Assembly (NCBI GenBank): GCA_029379225.1
Contig: JAQYWR010000013.1
Span: 78,606-142,605, forward strand
Reading direction: 5' to 3'
DNA from: Nostoc sp. S4
GTDB lineage: Bacteria; Cyanobacteriota; Cyanobacteriia; Cyanobacteriales; Nostocaceae
Length of the DNA: 64,000 nt
The position numbers and the translations under genes were made by a program. Shown piece by piece: positions 8,143 to 17,683 of the stretch (positions are counted from its first letter, which is position 1; every line of letters starts with the position of its first letter). Under the pieces are notes generated by a model. It saw nothing but the letters and a program-made list of their open reading frames with translations. It did no database searches and had not been told where the DNA came from.

Positions 8143-9597
8143 TTACTTTCTAAGTTTTACCTTGTGGAGTAATTCATCTTTAATGCGGTTGAGAATTGAA
8201 GTTTCATCAAGGTTTGTCAAAATCCGATTAATTACTGCTTTTGGCCCATCCGGTCCCCAAGTCGCGCCGTTGGCTAAATAAACTTTAGTAACTTGTCCAA
8301 TACCGTAAGAAGAAACACCAGCGACTCCAGCTTGGGTAAGTGCTACAGATATATAAGGGCCAAGGGCAATACCACCTGTTGCGGTTGCAGAGATACCAAG
8401 TAAAGTTTTCAATCCGCTCAAGCCCAAGTTTGCCAAGAGTTCACTAGCACCAATGCCACCCATACTCAGGGCGATTTTTTGGAGCAATTGTGCGGCTCCG
8501 GCTTCGGTCATGGAGAAACCATAGAGTTTAGATAAACCTAAAATTAAAGCGATATCAATGACTACACTACTAAGAATATCTACCACAGTCACGGGATTAA
8601 GAGCGATCGCCACTGCCTTAGTCATCACAGCCTTCCAAATCAACTGATTGGCATTCATCTCACGAATCATCAGTTTTCGCTCTACCAATTGCTCATTTAC
8701 AGTGTCAGCATAAAGCATGGTATTGAGAGCAACCAAGGCTTTGCCTTCGCGGTGGAGAATCTCTAAAATTTTCAGCTTCAGTTCCTCGACTTGGGCATTA
8801 CCTGGACGCAACTGGATGCCCCTAGTACCATCATGGCGAAAGACCGCTGTTTTTACCAATGGTGATGCTGCCGCCATGACAATTTCTAAAGGCGTGAGTA
8901 ATTCTCGCACCCTTCGATCGCGGATTTTGTGATAAATTGCTGTGCGATCGGCTTCTGGATATTGGTCTACTTTGTTAAACACCAGAATTATTGGTTTACC
9001 TGCTTCCCGCAATTGCGAAAGGGCAATATGTTCTATTTTTGTCATGTCGCCAGATATGACAAACAGTATCAAATCTGCTTGTTTAGCAATCTGTTCAGCC
9101 AACGCAGTGCGGGTTGCCCCATCTACTTCATCTAATCCAGGAGTGTCAATTAATTCCACTTGTGATTGACCGATACCAGGGAGAGTGACTCGCAAAGCAC
9201 GTTCAGTTTCCCCTACCGCCTCTTCGCTAATACTCCAATTCACTCTTTGTGCAGCACGCGTAACACCATGCAGTGGCCCAGTTTCAAATACTGTTTGTCC
9301 AACCAAAGCATTGAGTAGCGAAGACTTACCACGTCCCACCATGCCAAAAGCCGCAATCTGTACCACCATGCGGTCTAACTTTCCAAGCATGGTTTCCAAA
9401 TCAGTAATTTCTGCCTCCAGTCCCGCTTTTTCTTGGGGACTGAGGTCTAGATTATTGATTAAATTTTGCAGTGCCGTTTGGGCTTGTTTATAATTCAGTT
9501 CTGTCTGAATATCTTCAAAACTGAAAATGGCACTATCTAGTTCTTCCTCCCAACTGGGTGAGTTGCTGTGATGAGGTTCGGGCAATATGGAAGTCAT
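8143..9597 (-). CDS. Dynamin/Era-like GTPase with DUF697-type C-terminal domain
   Basis: A 484-residue protein. After an acidic, helical N-terminus, the GTPase domain (~75-235) has all signature motifs: P-loop 'GMVGRGKSS', switch II 'DTPGLDEVDG' and base-specificity 'NKVD'. The C-terminal half holds a helical DUF697-like segment, 'VTKAVAIALNPVTVVDI', with several Gly/Ala-rich hydrophobic helices ('MGGIGASELLANLGLSG', 'GIALGPYISVAL') that probably insert into or lie on a membrane. This arrangement is common in cyanobacteria; the likely role is membrane-associated GTP-driven remodelling or stress response, inferred from the family. It is the last minus-strand gene of the accessory block and is divergent from the SPFH gene. 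Confidence 0.85.
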   Translation of the reverse strand: MTSILPEPHHSNSPSWEEELDSAIFSFEDIQTELNYKQAQTALQNLINNLDLSPQEKAGLEAEITDLETMLGKLDRMVVQIAAFGMVGRGKSSLLNALVGQTVFETGPLHGVTRAAQRVNWSISEEAVGETERALRVTLPGIGQSQVELIDTPGLDEVDGATRTALAEQIAKQADLILFVISGDMTKIEHIALSQLREAGKPIILVFNKVDQYPEADRTAIYHKIRDRRVRELLTPLEIVMAAASPLVKTAVFRHDGTRGIQLRPGNAQVEELKLKILEILHREGKALVALNTMLYADTVNEQLVERKLMIREMNANQLIWKAVMTKAVAIALNPVTVVDILSSVVIDIALILGLSKLYGFSMTEAGAAQLLQKIALSMGGIGASELLANLGLSGLKTLLGISATATGGIALGPYISVALTQAGVAGVSSYGIGQVTKVYLANGATWGPDGPKAVINRILTNLDETSILNRIKDELLHKVKLRK

Positions 9598-9836
9598 ATT
9601 AAATTAAATTTTGAATTAACCTCGCTATTCGATCCTAATTATTTTTACCAGGAAATGGGGAATTGGGCATAGGAATGCTGAGTTAGGAGTTAAGAGTGAT
9701 GGGATAAAATTTTCTTCCCATCTCCCTCATCTCCCTATTTCCTCAGTTTTAACTCCTGAAGTGAAGTTTAAGAAATTGAGGTCTATTTTGGTGAAGTGTT
9801 AACTTAGCTAATTAGTTGCCCAAGTGGGCAAAAATT

Positions 9837-11963
9837 ATGAAAAGCTTTCAATCTTGTGTCGGTATCGGTAAAGATAAAATAGCTCGTTTTGCAGCATCAG
9901 CCATAGCAACCTTGGCGATGGCTGCGCCAACGTCTTTGACGAACGCAGGCAATATTAATTATGCCAGCGCTACTCCTCTAAAAATAACTACTGCAAAAGA
10001 AATCACTCCACCATCAGTCGCGCTGAGTCCAGCTAAACTAAATATTCCTCAGTTAGAAATTAATCAGACTCAGTATCAAACTGCTGGAATCGATGCTTTT
10101 GTACTGGTTCCCATCGTACTTGTTGGCGGTTTAGTTATATTTGTTCCTCTGTTCTTTGGCGGGCTGGTGGTGATTGGTGAACGGGAAGTTGGTATTGTTG
10201 TCAGAAAGTTTACCCTTTCCGGACGCGGACTTCCTGCCGGACGGTTAATTGCCCTCAATGGTGAAGCTGGTTTACAGGCAGATACTCTCGCTCCTGGCTG
10301 GCATTGGGGCTATTGGCCTTGGCAATACTCGGTTCGCAAAGAGTCGGTAGTTGTTGTTCCCCAAGGTGAGATCGCTTTAATTGTGGCCGCAGATGGTGAA
10401 CCCAACCCACCACAGCGCATCCTGGGGAAAACTGTAGATTGTGACAATTATCAAGATGCCCGGAAGTTCCTCACCCAAGGTGGCGAAAAAGGTCGGCAAA
10501 TGGGTTTTCTGACAGCTGGGACTTACCGGATTAACACTGCCCTATTTAAAGTTATTACCGCAGCAAATGCTACAACTCATGGTATGACTCCAGAACAGTT
10601 GCGAGTTTACAGCCTAGCTTCTGATAAAGTTGGCATTGTCACTACTCTGGACGGTTTACCAATTTCTGACGGTGAAATCGCAGGGCAGATAATTGAGGGA
10701 CACAACAACTTTCAAAATGGTCAGAAATTTATTGATGGCGGTGGACGACGAGGCTTACAAGAGCAAATTTTGCTTTCTGGTTCTTGGAATTTGAATCCTT
10801 GGTTTGTCCAGGTTGAACAAGTACCGATGACGGAAATTCCTATTGGTTATGTGGGTGTAGTAATTTCTTTCGTGGGTAAGGCACATCAAGATGTCAGCGG
10901 TGCAGCCTTCACACATGGTAACTTGGTGAATCCTGGACACAAGGGTGTATGGGTGGAACCCCTGTATCCTGGGAAGCATCCGATTAATTCGCGAATCATG
11001 AAAATGGAACTTGTGCCAACGACCAACATTGTATTAAACTGGTCAGACCGTACCGAACGCCATAGTTACGATGCTCAACTGGCTTCCTTAACTGTGCGAT
11101 CGCGTGATGGATTTGCCTTTGATTTGGAAGTAGCACAAATTATTCATGTGGGTGCTTTGGATGCGCCGAAGGTAATTTCCCGCGTTGGTGCAATGCAAAA
11201 TCTTGTAGACCACGTATTAGAACCAACTATCGGTAATTATTTCCGCAATTCAGCCCAAGATTATACAGTATTAGACTTTTTGACAGCTCGCAGCGAGCGC
11301 CAAGCTGAGGCTGCTGAGTATATTAAAACAGCTCTGCGGGCTTATGACGTGCAAGCGATTGATACCCTGATTGGTGATATTCAGCCACCAGCGTCGTTAA
11401 TGCGGACACAAACAGACCGGAAAATTGCTGAAGAAGAACGCAAGACTTATGAAGTCCAGCAGATGGCACAAACCCAACGCCAGCAACTTGTTCGGGAAAC
11501 AGCCTTGGCTGATATCCAGCAAGAAATGGTGAAATCTGAGCAGAGCGTACATATAGCCGACTTGAAAGCCCAAGCCGAAATCAAGCAAGCTACAGGTGAA
11601 GCCGAGGGAACAAAACTCCGGGCAATTGCCGAGGGTGAAGGGATTCGGGCTACAGGTAACGCCAAAGCTGAAACCTACCGCGCTGGTGTAGAAGCCTTGG
11701 GGGCACAAGGTTATACAGCAATGCAACTGATGCAGATTATAGGCGATCGCCATGTCCGCTTGATTCCAGATGTGCTGGTTGGCAGTAACGGCACTAATAA
11801 CGGTTTAGTAGATGGTCTACTATCGTTGATTCTATGGAATCAAACCGCTAAACAGGGCGAACTGACACCAACACCTTTACATCCACAACCGATAAGCCCA
11901 ACCCAACCAACCACAGAAAACGGTATTCCACCCATAATTGTGAATTTTCCTGTGGATAAGTAG
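9837..11963 (+). CDS. SPFH/Band 7 (flotillin-like) domain protein
   Basis: A 708-residue membrane protein of the SPFH superfamily. The N-terminus has a signal-like hydrophobic stretch ('ASAIATLAMAAPTSLTNA'). It is followed by an anchor 'FVLVPIVLVGGLVIFVPLFF', immediately before 'IGEREVGIVVRKFTLSGRGLPAGRLIALNGEAGLQ', the entry to the SPFH domain. A large central part alternates beta segments ('PIGYVGVVISFVGK'). The last third is the long Glu/Ala/Gln-rich coiled coil characteristic of flotillins ('KAQAEIKQATGEAEGTKLRAIAEGEG'). These proteins scaffold membrane microdomains. I chose the ATG at 9837 over an upstream TTG at 9816 because the signal-like segment follows it; neither has a strong ribosome binding site. 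A hairpin follows the stop codon. Confidence 0.85.
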   Translation: MKSFQSCVGIGKDKIARFAASAIATLAMAAPTSLTNAGNINYASATPLKITTAKEITPPSVALSPAKLNIPQLEINQTQYQTAGIDAFVLVPIVLVGGLVIFVPLFFGGLVVIGEREVGIVVRKFTLSGRGLPAGRLIALNGEAGLQADTLAPGWHWGYWPWQYSVRKESVVVVPQGEIALIVAADGEPNPPQRILGKTVDCDNYQDARKFLTQGGEKGRQMGFLTAGTYRINTALFKVITAANATTHGMTPEQLRVYSLASDKVGIVTTLDGLPISDGEIAGQIIEGHNNFQNGQKFIDGGGRRGLQEQILLSGSWNLNPWFVQVEQVPMTEIPIGYVGVVISFVGKAHQDVSGAAFTHGNLVNPGHKGVWVEPLYPGKHPINSRIMKMELVPTTNIVLNWSDRTERHSYDAQLASLTVRSRDGFAFDLEVAQIIHVGALDAPKVISRVGAMQNLVDHVLEPTIGNYFRNSAQDYTVLDFLTARSERQAEAAEYIKTALRAYDVQAIDTLIGDIQPPASLMRTQTDRKIAEEERKTYEVQQMAQTQRQQLVRETALADIQQEMVKSEQSVHIADLKAQAEIKQATGEAEGTKLRAIAEGEGIRATGNAKAETYRAGVEALGAQGYTAMQLMQIIGDRHVRLIPDVLVGSNGTNNGLVDGLLSLILWNQTAKQGELTPTPLHPQPISPTQPTTENGIPPIIVNFPVDK

Positions 11964-11988
11964 GAGCCGATCCCATTTTAGATTTTGC

Positions 11989-12012
11989 GGAAAGTCGGAG
12001 CGCCGACTTTCC
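11989..12012. terminator. Perfect 10-bp hairpin after the SPFH gene
   Basis: GGAAAGTCGG-AGCG-CCGACTTTCC lies 25 bp after the stop codon. There is no T-run, so it may be a dispersed hairpin element serving as an mRNA 3' end rather than a classical rho-independent terminator. Confidence 0.5.
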
Positions 12013-12207
12013 TCTAGCTTACGCATTGACAAATTTTATAAACCATGCATTCATAGAAATCAAGAAAAAAAGGAGAACGCTAACCACTATTGGACTGGAA
12101 AGACGGATAATTAATCGCGGCAAAGGCATTTAATTCTCTGAAAAACTAACCGAACTAGGAAAACACTCAAATTTGATCGCAAAACAACTGTGATAAACAC
12201 CAATCGT

Positions 12208-13587
12208 TTATTTGTGTCGATCTATAGTTTCATTTGCATTAGTCTTCCTCCGCCAACCTAGTTTAACCACCTGACGACTACGAGCGATCGCCAAAGCATC
12301 ATCCGGAACGTTTTGTGAGATTGTCGAACCAGCAGCCACGTAAACATCATTACCCAAGATGACTGGAGCTACTAAAACGCTATTGGCACCCGTTTTAGTG
12401 CGATCGCCTATTTTAGTAGGATGTTTCTTAACGCCATCATAGTTAGCAGTAATTGTACCGGCACCAATATTCACTTGATTACCGACGACGCTATCACCTA
12501 AGTACGATAAATGTGCTGCATTGGTGCGATCGCCTAACTGCGTGTTTTTCAATTCCACAAAATTTCCGACACGACAACCAGCACCCACTTGTACCTGACC
12601 GCGCAAATGGGCGTAGGGACCAATTCGGCTGCCTGCTTTTACTGTGCTATCTGTTACTACTGAATACTGGACTGTGACATTTTCAGCTAATTGGCTATTT
12701 TCAATTAAACTCCCCGGGCCGATGTGACTTCCTGTTTTAATCACCGTATTTCCCCGCAGATGAGTTTGGGGTTCAATAATTACATCCGACTGTAACTCAA
12801 CAGTTTCATCGATGGTGATGCTTGTGGGATCGATGAGGGTAACACCCGCTAGCATCCATTTTTCCTTGACTCGCCTTTGCAAAATTTCGTAAGCTATTGC
12901 CAGTTGTAAGCGATCGTTAATGCCGAGAATTTCTTGATAATCTTCTACATCCACTGCCATCACTTGTCCGACCTGAGTAACGGCATCGGTGAGATAATAT
13001 TCTTTTTGGACATTATTTGCCTGGAGGTAGGGGAGTACCTGAGCCAAATTTTGCCAGCGAAAGCAATAAACTCCAGCATTAATTCGGTGATTTTGTCTTT
13101 GGGCAGCACTACAATCCTTGTGTTCAACCATTTGCTGCACAATATTTCTATCGTTACAAAAAACGCGCCCGTAGCCTGTGGGGTCAGGTAGGTGTGAGGT
13201 GAGAATAGTGGCGGCGTTCTGATTTTGGGCGTGAGTTTGTAACATCTGCTGAAGGGTTTCACTACGTATCAACGGTAAATCGCCGTTGAGTACGAGTAAA
13301 TCTCCAGTGTAATCTTGTAAGTAGGGAAGTAATTGCTGGATGGCATGACCTGTTCCCAATTGTACAGTCTGTTCAACAAACTCCAAGTTGGAAATTGAAT
13401 GCATAGCAGTTTTTACTTGTTCAGATTGATACCCGACGATCGCGATTTGTCGTGAGGGGGAGAGAGGCTCTACACTTTCGATAACTCTCTCTAGTAGCGA
13501 TCGCCCACCCAAAGAATGTAGAACCTTGGGTAAACCTGATTTCATTCGTGTGCCGCGTCCGGCTGCTAGAATTGCTACAACTACCAT
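12208..13587 (-). CDS. glmU: Bifunctional UDP-GlcNAc pyrophosphorylase / glucosamine-1-phosphate N-acetyltransferase
   Basis: GlmU makes UDP-N-acetylglucosamine for peptidoglycan and outer-membrane glycans by acetylating glucosamine-1-P and then transferring UMP. The N-terminus '[24 protein letters not shown]' is the diagnostic nucleotidyltransferase loop. '[10 protein letters not shown]' carries the metal-binding Asp, and 'TGYGRV' follows. From about residue 250 a left-handed beta-helix of hexapeptide repeats runs to ~440 ('[12 protein letters not shown]', '[22 protein letters not shown]'). It includes the acetyl-acceptor region, with His in 'AAHLSYLGD'. At 459 residues the length is normal. 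It is a single gene convergent with the SPFH gene. Confidence 0.97.
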   Translation of the reverse strand: MVVVAILAAGRGTRMKSGLPKVLHSLGGRSLLERVIESVEPLSPSRQIAIVGYQSEQVKTAMHSISNLEFVEQTVQLGTGHAIQQLLPYLQDYTGDLLVLNGDLPLIRSETLQQMLQTHAQNQNAATILTSHLPDPTGYGRVFCNDRNIVQQMVEHKDCSAAQRQNHRINAGVYCFRWQNLAQVLPYLQANNVQKEYYLTDAVTQVGQVMAVDVEDYQEILGINDRLQLAIAYEILQRRVKEKWMLAGVTLIDPTSITIDETVELQSDVIIEPQTHLRGNTVIKTGSHIGPGSLIENSQLAENVTVQYSVVTDSTVKAGSRIGPYAHLRGQVQVGAGCRVGNFVELKNTQLGDRTNAAHLSYLGDSVVGNQVNIGAGTITANYDGVKKHPTKIGDRTKTGANSVLVAPVILGNDVYVAAGSTISQNVPDDALAIARSRQVVKLGWRRKTNANETIDRHK

Positions 13588-13816
13588 AATCAGCTATTAG
13601 TAAAACTGTAATTAATGCTATTTCCTACTTCCAGATGTAGGCTCAAATCATATACCAGCTAATCATAGAAGATTCAAATGAGCAAAGGAGTCAGAATTCA
13701 AAATTTAAGAGTCAGAACTCAAAATTCCTAACTCCAAAGAACTTTATCCAATTAAAAAGCCGAGAGTATGATAATACCAATTAGCCTTGATTACAGTAGC
13801 TAGAAGTCATTATTCC

Positions 13817-14971
13817 CTACTCCCTGTTCTTGATGAAAAAACGGATAAACTCGGCAAACTGCTGCACTAGTTTAGGATTGCGCCAACCAGAATCAGCTTC
13901 TTCGAGCATCACTGAGAGTGCTTCTTCTGTTGTCAAAGCTTCTTTGTAAGGTCGTTCGCTGGTTAGGGCATCGTAAATATCAATTAACTGAAATACTTGC
14001 GCCAAATATGGGATCTCATCCCCTTTGAGTTTATCGGGGTAGCCTGAGCCATCCCAGCGTTCGTGGTGATGGCGAATAATCGGAATTACACCTTGCATAC
14101 TGCGTAGCGGTTGGCAGATTTTTTCTCCAATTAAAACGTGCTGCTGCATAATCTGCCAATCTTCCGGGGTGAGTTTGCCTTTTTTGAGCAGCACTGCATC
14201 GGGAATACCTACTTTGCCAATATCGTGGAGATAACCGCCCCACATCAAATCTCGAATTTGGTAGCGCGAGAGATTGAGGTATTCACCAAAGGCTTGTCCT
14301 AGTTTTACCAGGCGTTCGCAATGGTCACCTGTATTGGGATCGCGACTTTCAATGGACATAGCAATGGAAAATAGCACTTGTTCGGCATGGTCTAAGTCTT
14401 CGTTGAGACGCTTCTGCCGCACTAAGGACTTGACACGCGCCGCCAGTTCCACACGATCGAAAGGTTTGGTGAGAAAATCATCTCCACCGACTTCAATTCC
14501 TCGAATGCGCGATCGCCTGTCATTCAATGCTGTAATAAATATTACTGGGATTAGCCTGGTTTGCTCATCATGTTTGAGCAATTGACAGACTTCAAATCCA
14601 TCCATTCCCGGCATCATCACATCCAGCAAAATCAAATCTGGTTGTTTTTGTTTTACCAATCCCACAACAATAGAACCACTGTCCGCTTCAATGACTTCGT
14701 ATCCTTCCATCCCTAAGAGGGCAACAGCAGTCAGGCGACTAGCTGCATGGTCGTCAACCACTAAAACCTTTGGTGGATCTAAATCAAAACCATTCACTTT
14801 AGAAGCTTTGGGTTGTAGTGTTTTAGAGACCAATGAATCTTGATTACAAGTTTTCATCCAAGAAGACCCTGCTTGGCTATCTTCAAGCATCAAGTGTTCT
14901 TCAGATAAGCCTAAAGAATAACCCTCTATATTTTGCGATCTGACGGTATGATTTGAACCGATACTTTTCAC
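13817..14971 (-). CDS. Response regulator with HD-GYP output domain
   Basis: A 384-residue protein. After ~65 poorly conserved residues comes a receiver domain (~68-190): 'VLVVDDHAASRLTAVALL', phospho-acceptor in 'LILLDVMMPGMDGFEVC', and Lys in 'DDFLTKPFD'. The C-terminal HD-GYP domain (~205-375) has 'HDIGKVGIPDAVLLKKGKLT', 'HVLIGEKI', 'IRHHHERWDGSGYPDKLKGD' and 'IIDIYDALTSERPY'-like motifs (here QLIDIYDALTSERPY). These are the metal-binding and signature residues for cyclic-di-GMP phosphodiesterase. It probably lowers c-di-GMP on phosphorylation by an unlinked kinase. The annotated start is GTG; internal ATGs at residues 28 and 39 are alternatives, so the N-terminal tail is uncertain. Confidence 0.93.
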   Translation of the reverse strand: MKSIGSNHTVRSQNIEGYSLGLSEEHLMLEDSQAGSSWMKTCNQDSLVSKTLQPKASKVNGFDLDPPKVLVVDDHAASRLTAVALLGMEGYEVIEADSGSIVVGLVKQKQPDLILLDVMMPGMDGFEVCQLLKHDEQTRLIPVIFITALNDRRSRIRGIEVGGDDFLTKPFDRVELAARVKSLVRQKRLNEDLDHAEQVLFSIAMSIESRDPNTGDHCERLVKLGQAFGEYLNLSRYQIRDLMWGGYLHDIGKVGIPDAVLLKKGKLTPEDWQIMQQHVLIGEKICQPLRSMQGVIPIIRHHHERWDGSGYPDKLKGDEIPYLAQVFQLIDIYDALTSERPYKEALTTEEALSVMLEEADSGWRNPKLVQQFAEFIRFFIKNRE

Positions 14972-15590
14972 TTTGCTTAGGGGATTTGACCCATTAACAA
15001 TTTATTCTGTAAAGCTTCTATGGTTGGATTTCCATTGAATTACAAAGGTACTGCAATTATTTCCACAAGTTAACAGTGTCAGATTTCAAAAACAAATTTA
15101 GTATTTGACTGTATTTGACTGAGGCTTTCCATAGGCATTATCTTATGATGTCAAGCTGCTAGATGGTTTTTTCACTGTATGTATTTTTTATGTTACGAAT
15201 AAGCAGTATGCTGTTGTCAAATTTTTTGCTTCTAATTCCAGTATCATATAATTAGTACAAATGTTAAATCAGGCTTTTCACGGAGATTTTTACAGATGTC
15301 AGCGCCATAAAAGCTTGTAATTGCCTGCTTATTCTCAAAATATCCGATTTTGACTTGACAGTGTTGATAGTAATCATTAGGTCTAAACATTTTTACTTAC
15401 TTAGTTATAACAATAGTTAAATACTGTTAACTAAGATGTAATATTAATCACTTACTATATTTTAAGTTATTTAGCCAAAAAAACTCGTTGCTTGAGTACA
15501 AAAAACGAAATGAGAATTTTAAGAAAAAATATGTCTAAACTTCTCTGGAATCAAGGACTGAGGACAAGACTGATAATTTTACTCGTGCAA
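14972..15590. other. Intergenic region, no gene seen
   Basis: These 619 AT-rich bases lie between the start of the HD-GYP regulator and the end of the methyltransferase gene. They presumably contain the regulator promoter. No RNA gene or clear repeat was recognised. Confidence 0.5.
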
Positions 15591-16514
15591 TTACAAACTA
15601 GTTCCCATGAAATCCCTGCCTTGTGTTGCCGATAGCCACCTTTTTCGCCAATGGGAGGTAGGTTCGAGGGAAGAGGTTTGTTGCTGTTGTTGTCGCCGTC
15701 TGACTATGACTTCACTGGGATCGCTCAATTCAGGATCGTGGTAGGGAATAGCAGCACGAGTTAGTAAGTGTTCTTTCTCAGCTTGCGAGAGAACAGGGAG
15801 TGCAGAGTATCCCCGTGTGCGAGCGTCCTGATTGTGTGCTGCTACAGTACCAGGCGATCGCCTGCCCACAGGTGGGGTAGAACCGATCGCTAACCCAGCA
15901 GACAAAAGTGCTGTACGTACAGCAGCAGCACAAGAATAGGTGGCTAATAAACCATCTCGATTTAAACACAATGACAGTTGTTTCATAAATTCAACAGTCC
16001 ATAATTGGGGACACTGTGGTGGTGAAAAGGGATCGAGGAAAATTGCATCTGCCGAGAAATCCAACTGACGTACTAGCGCGATCGTCTTTCTAGCATCACC
16101 AATTAGCAGCTTCCCTTTCAAACAAGCTGTTTGTACTTGATGCTCAAAAGCTAGCCGGGACAAAATTTCAATGTAATTGCAGTTCCAACTGTCGAACAAA
16201 TGATGAGCGATCGCAGCTTGTGGTACTGCTGGGTTCAGTTCTAAGCCGATTACTTCAATATTACAACTGGGATTCACTGCCCAAATTGTCTGCAAAGCAG
16301 CTGCCGTATTATATCCCAAACCATAACAAATATCCAACAGTCGTAAGACTGGTTTTTGTGCGGCTGTAGTCAGTTGAGTCGGTTCCACAAACTTGAAAAA
16401 ACTTTCCTGTTTAGCACCATAATGGCTGTGAAAGGATTCACCAAACTCTTGAGAGACAAAGGTGAAAGAGCCATCTGCTGTGAGCTTAGGTGTAAAATTC
16501 TCTAAGTGTGACAT
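15591..16514 (-). CDS. mnmD: MnmD/MnmC-like tRNA 5-methylaminomethyl-2-thiouridine methyltransferase
   Basis: A protein of about 307 residues with the SAM-dependent DUF752/MnmC N-domain: 'TPKLTADGSFTFVSQEFGESFHSHYGAKQE' (family entry motif), 'RLLDICYGLGYNTAAAL' (SAM loop) and 'VIGLELNP'. 'DAIFLDPFSPPQCPQLWTVEFMKQL' is the signature catalytic segment, followed by 'LATYSCAAAVRTALLSAGL'. It should complete the wobble-uridine modification mnm5s2U. Bacterial MnmC usually fuses this to an FAD oxidase domain; here only the methyltransferase is present, as is common outside proteobacteria. I chose ATG 16514 (MSHLENFTP). The longer frame from 16616 would overlap the divergent sulfurtransferase gene and begins with non-conserved repeat-derived sequence. 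Confidence 0.85.
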   Translation of the reverse strand: MSHLENFTPKLTADGSFTFVSQEFGESFHSHYGAKQESFFKFVEPTQLTTAAQKPVLRLLDICYGLGYNTAAALQTIWAVNPSCNIEVIGLELNPAVPQAAIAHHLFDSWNCNYIEILSRLAFEHQVQTACLKGKLLIGDARKTIALVRQLDFSADAIFLDPFSPPQCPQLWTVEFMKQLSLCLNRDGLLATYSCAAAVRTALLSAGLAIGSTPPVGRRSPGTVAAHNQDARTRGYSALPVLSQAEKEHLLTRAAIPYHDPELSDPSEVIVRRRQQQQQTSSLEPTSHWRKRWLSATQGRDFMGTSL

Positions 16515-16568
16515 TTTGTAAATAAATTTGTCATTAGTCATTAGCAAATCATCAATTCCCCATGCCCT

Positions 16569-17387
16569 ATGACCAATACCCAATTTGTTGTTTCGCCAAC
16601 TTGGCTGTTTGAACACCTAGAAGATCCGCAAGTAGCGATTGTGGATTGTCGCTTTTCTCTAGCTGAACCGCAATTAGGACAACAACAGTACCTAACAAGT
16701 CATATTAAAGGGTCATATTATCTTGACTTAAATCAGGATCTTTCCAGTCCAGTGGGTAAGCATGGTGGGAGACATCCTCTACCTAACCCCGATGATATCG
16801 CTAACAAATTTGCAACGATAGGGGTCAATTATCAAAAAACTCTAGTTGTAGCTTATGATGATTCCCGCTTTGCTTTTGCGGCTCGTTTGTGGTGGCTGCT
16901 GCGCTATTTAGGACACGAACAAGTAGCAGTACTCGATGGAGGCTTCACCGGATGGCAAAAAGCTGGGTATCCGATTACAGATGTTATTCCTCAACCGCAG
17001 ATGGCGTCATTTGTACCTCAAGTGCAAACAGAAAAACTTGTAGATATCACAGCGGTGAAAAGCCGCAAAGATAGACCAGATGTAGTATTGGTAGATTCCA
17101 GAGAAAGCGATCGCTACCGAGGTGAACGAGAGTCAATTGATAAAATTGCTGGACACATTCCTGGTGCAGTTAACTATCCTTGGCAAGAAGTTACAGACTC
17201 TACTGGCTACCTACTCCCCCAAGCCAAACAGTGCCGTCGCTGGGAAAACCTAGAAACAGCCCAAGAAATCTTGGTTTACTGTGGTTCCGGTGTTACTGCT
17301 TGTGTAAACTTACTTTCTCTAGAATTAGCTGGCATTAGCAAGGGAAAACTTTATGCTGGTAGCTGGAGCGATTGGATTAGTTATTAA
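16569..17387 (+). CDS. sseA: Sulfurtransferase (rhodanese / 3-mercaptopyruvate sulfurtransferase type)
   Basis: 272 residues with two tandem rhodanese modules. The N-terminal inactive module contains 'IVDCRFSLAEP' and 'GSYYLDLNQDLSSP'. The C-terminal module contains 'VLVDSRESDRYRGE', 'GHIPGAVNYPW' and the active-site loop 'VYCGSGVTACVNL'. A CGSGVT loop points to 3-mercaptopyruvate as donor rather than thiosulfate (CRKGVT in classical rhodanese). It transfers sulfane sulfur to cyanide or thiols in the cytosol. It is divergent from mnmD with a 54-bp intergenic space that contains TCATTAG heptamers. Its genomic pairing with a thiouridine-modification enzyme is suggestive but unproven. Confidence 0.92.
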   Translation: MTNTQFVVSPTWLFEHLEDPQVAIVDCRFSLAEPQLGQQQYLTSHIKGSYYLDLNQDLSSPVGKHGGRHPLPNPDDIANKFATIGVNYQKTLVVAYDDSRFAFAARLWWLLRYLGHEQVAVLDGGFTGWQKAGYPITDVIPQPQMASFVPQVQTEKLVDITAVKSRKDRPDVVLVDSRESDRYRGERESIDKIAGHIPGAVNYPWQEVTDSTGYLLPQAKQCRRWENLETAQEILVYCGSGVTACVNLLSLELAGISKGKLYAGSWSDWISY

Positions 17388-17409
17388 TCATTGGTCATTA
17401 GTTATTTAT

Positions 17410-17581
17410 AGGACTTACGTAAGCACTCCCAATGTCATTGCGACCGGAACGTAGTGTAGGGAAGCAATCCCAGAGTTTTTGGCGATTACTTCGCAAACTC
17501 TACTAGACGCACTCGCCTAACTTGCTTAAGAGCAGGGGTACGCTGGTAATGACGTAAAATCGTAGTCAGTGCGTAAGTCCT
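17410..17581. mobile_element. MITE-like element with AGGACTTACG inverted ends
   Basis: The left end is AGGACTTACGTAAGCACT. The reverse complement of the right end is AGGACTTACGCACTGACT. The 172-bp interior includes GTCATTGCGACCGGAACG and GAAGCAATCCC, resembling widely scattered non-coding cyanobacterial repeats. There is no ORF. It occupies most of the gap between the sulfurtransferase and the outer-membrane barrel gene. Confidence 0.65.
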
Positions 17582-17654
17582 GATTTAGAAAGGACAAAAA
17601 ACAAAGTATAAAGTCCGCTCAGAGATTTTCTGTGATTAAAACTCTGTAACAGAG

Positions 17655-17683
17655 GACAAATGACAAATGACAAATGACAAATT
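17655..17683. repeat. Heptamer tandem repeat (GACAAAT)n
   Basis: Four consecutive copies of GACAAAT form a short tandemly repeated sequence of the kind common between Nostoc genes. It abuts the 3' end of the outer-membrane protein gene. Confidence 0.8.
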
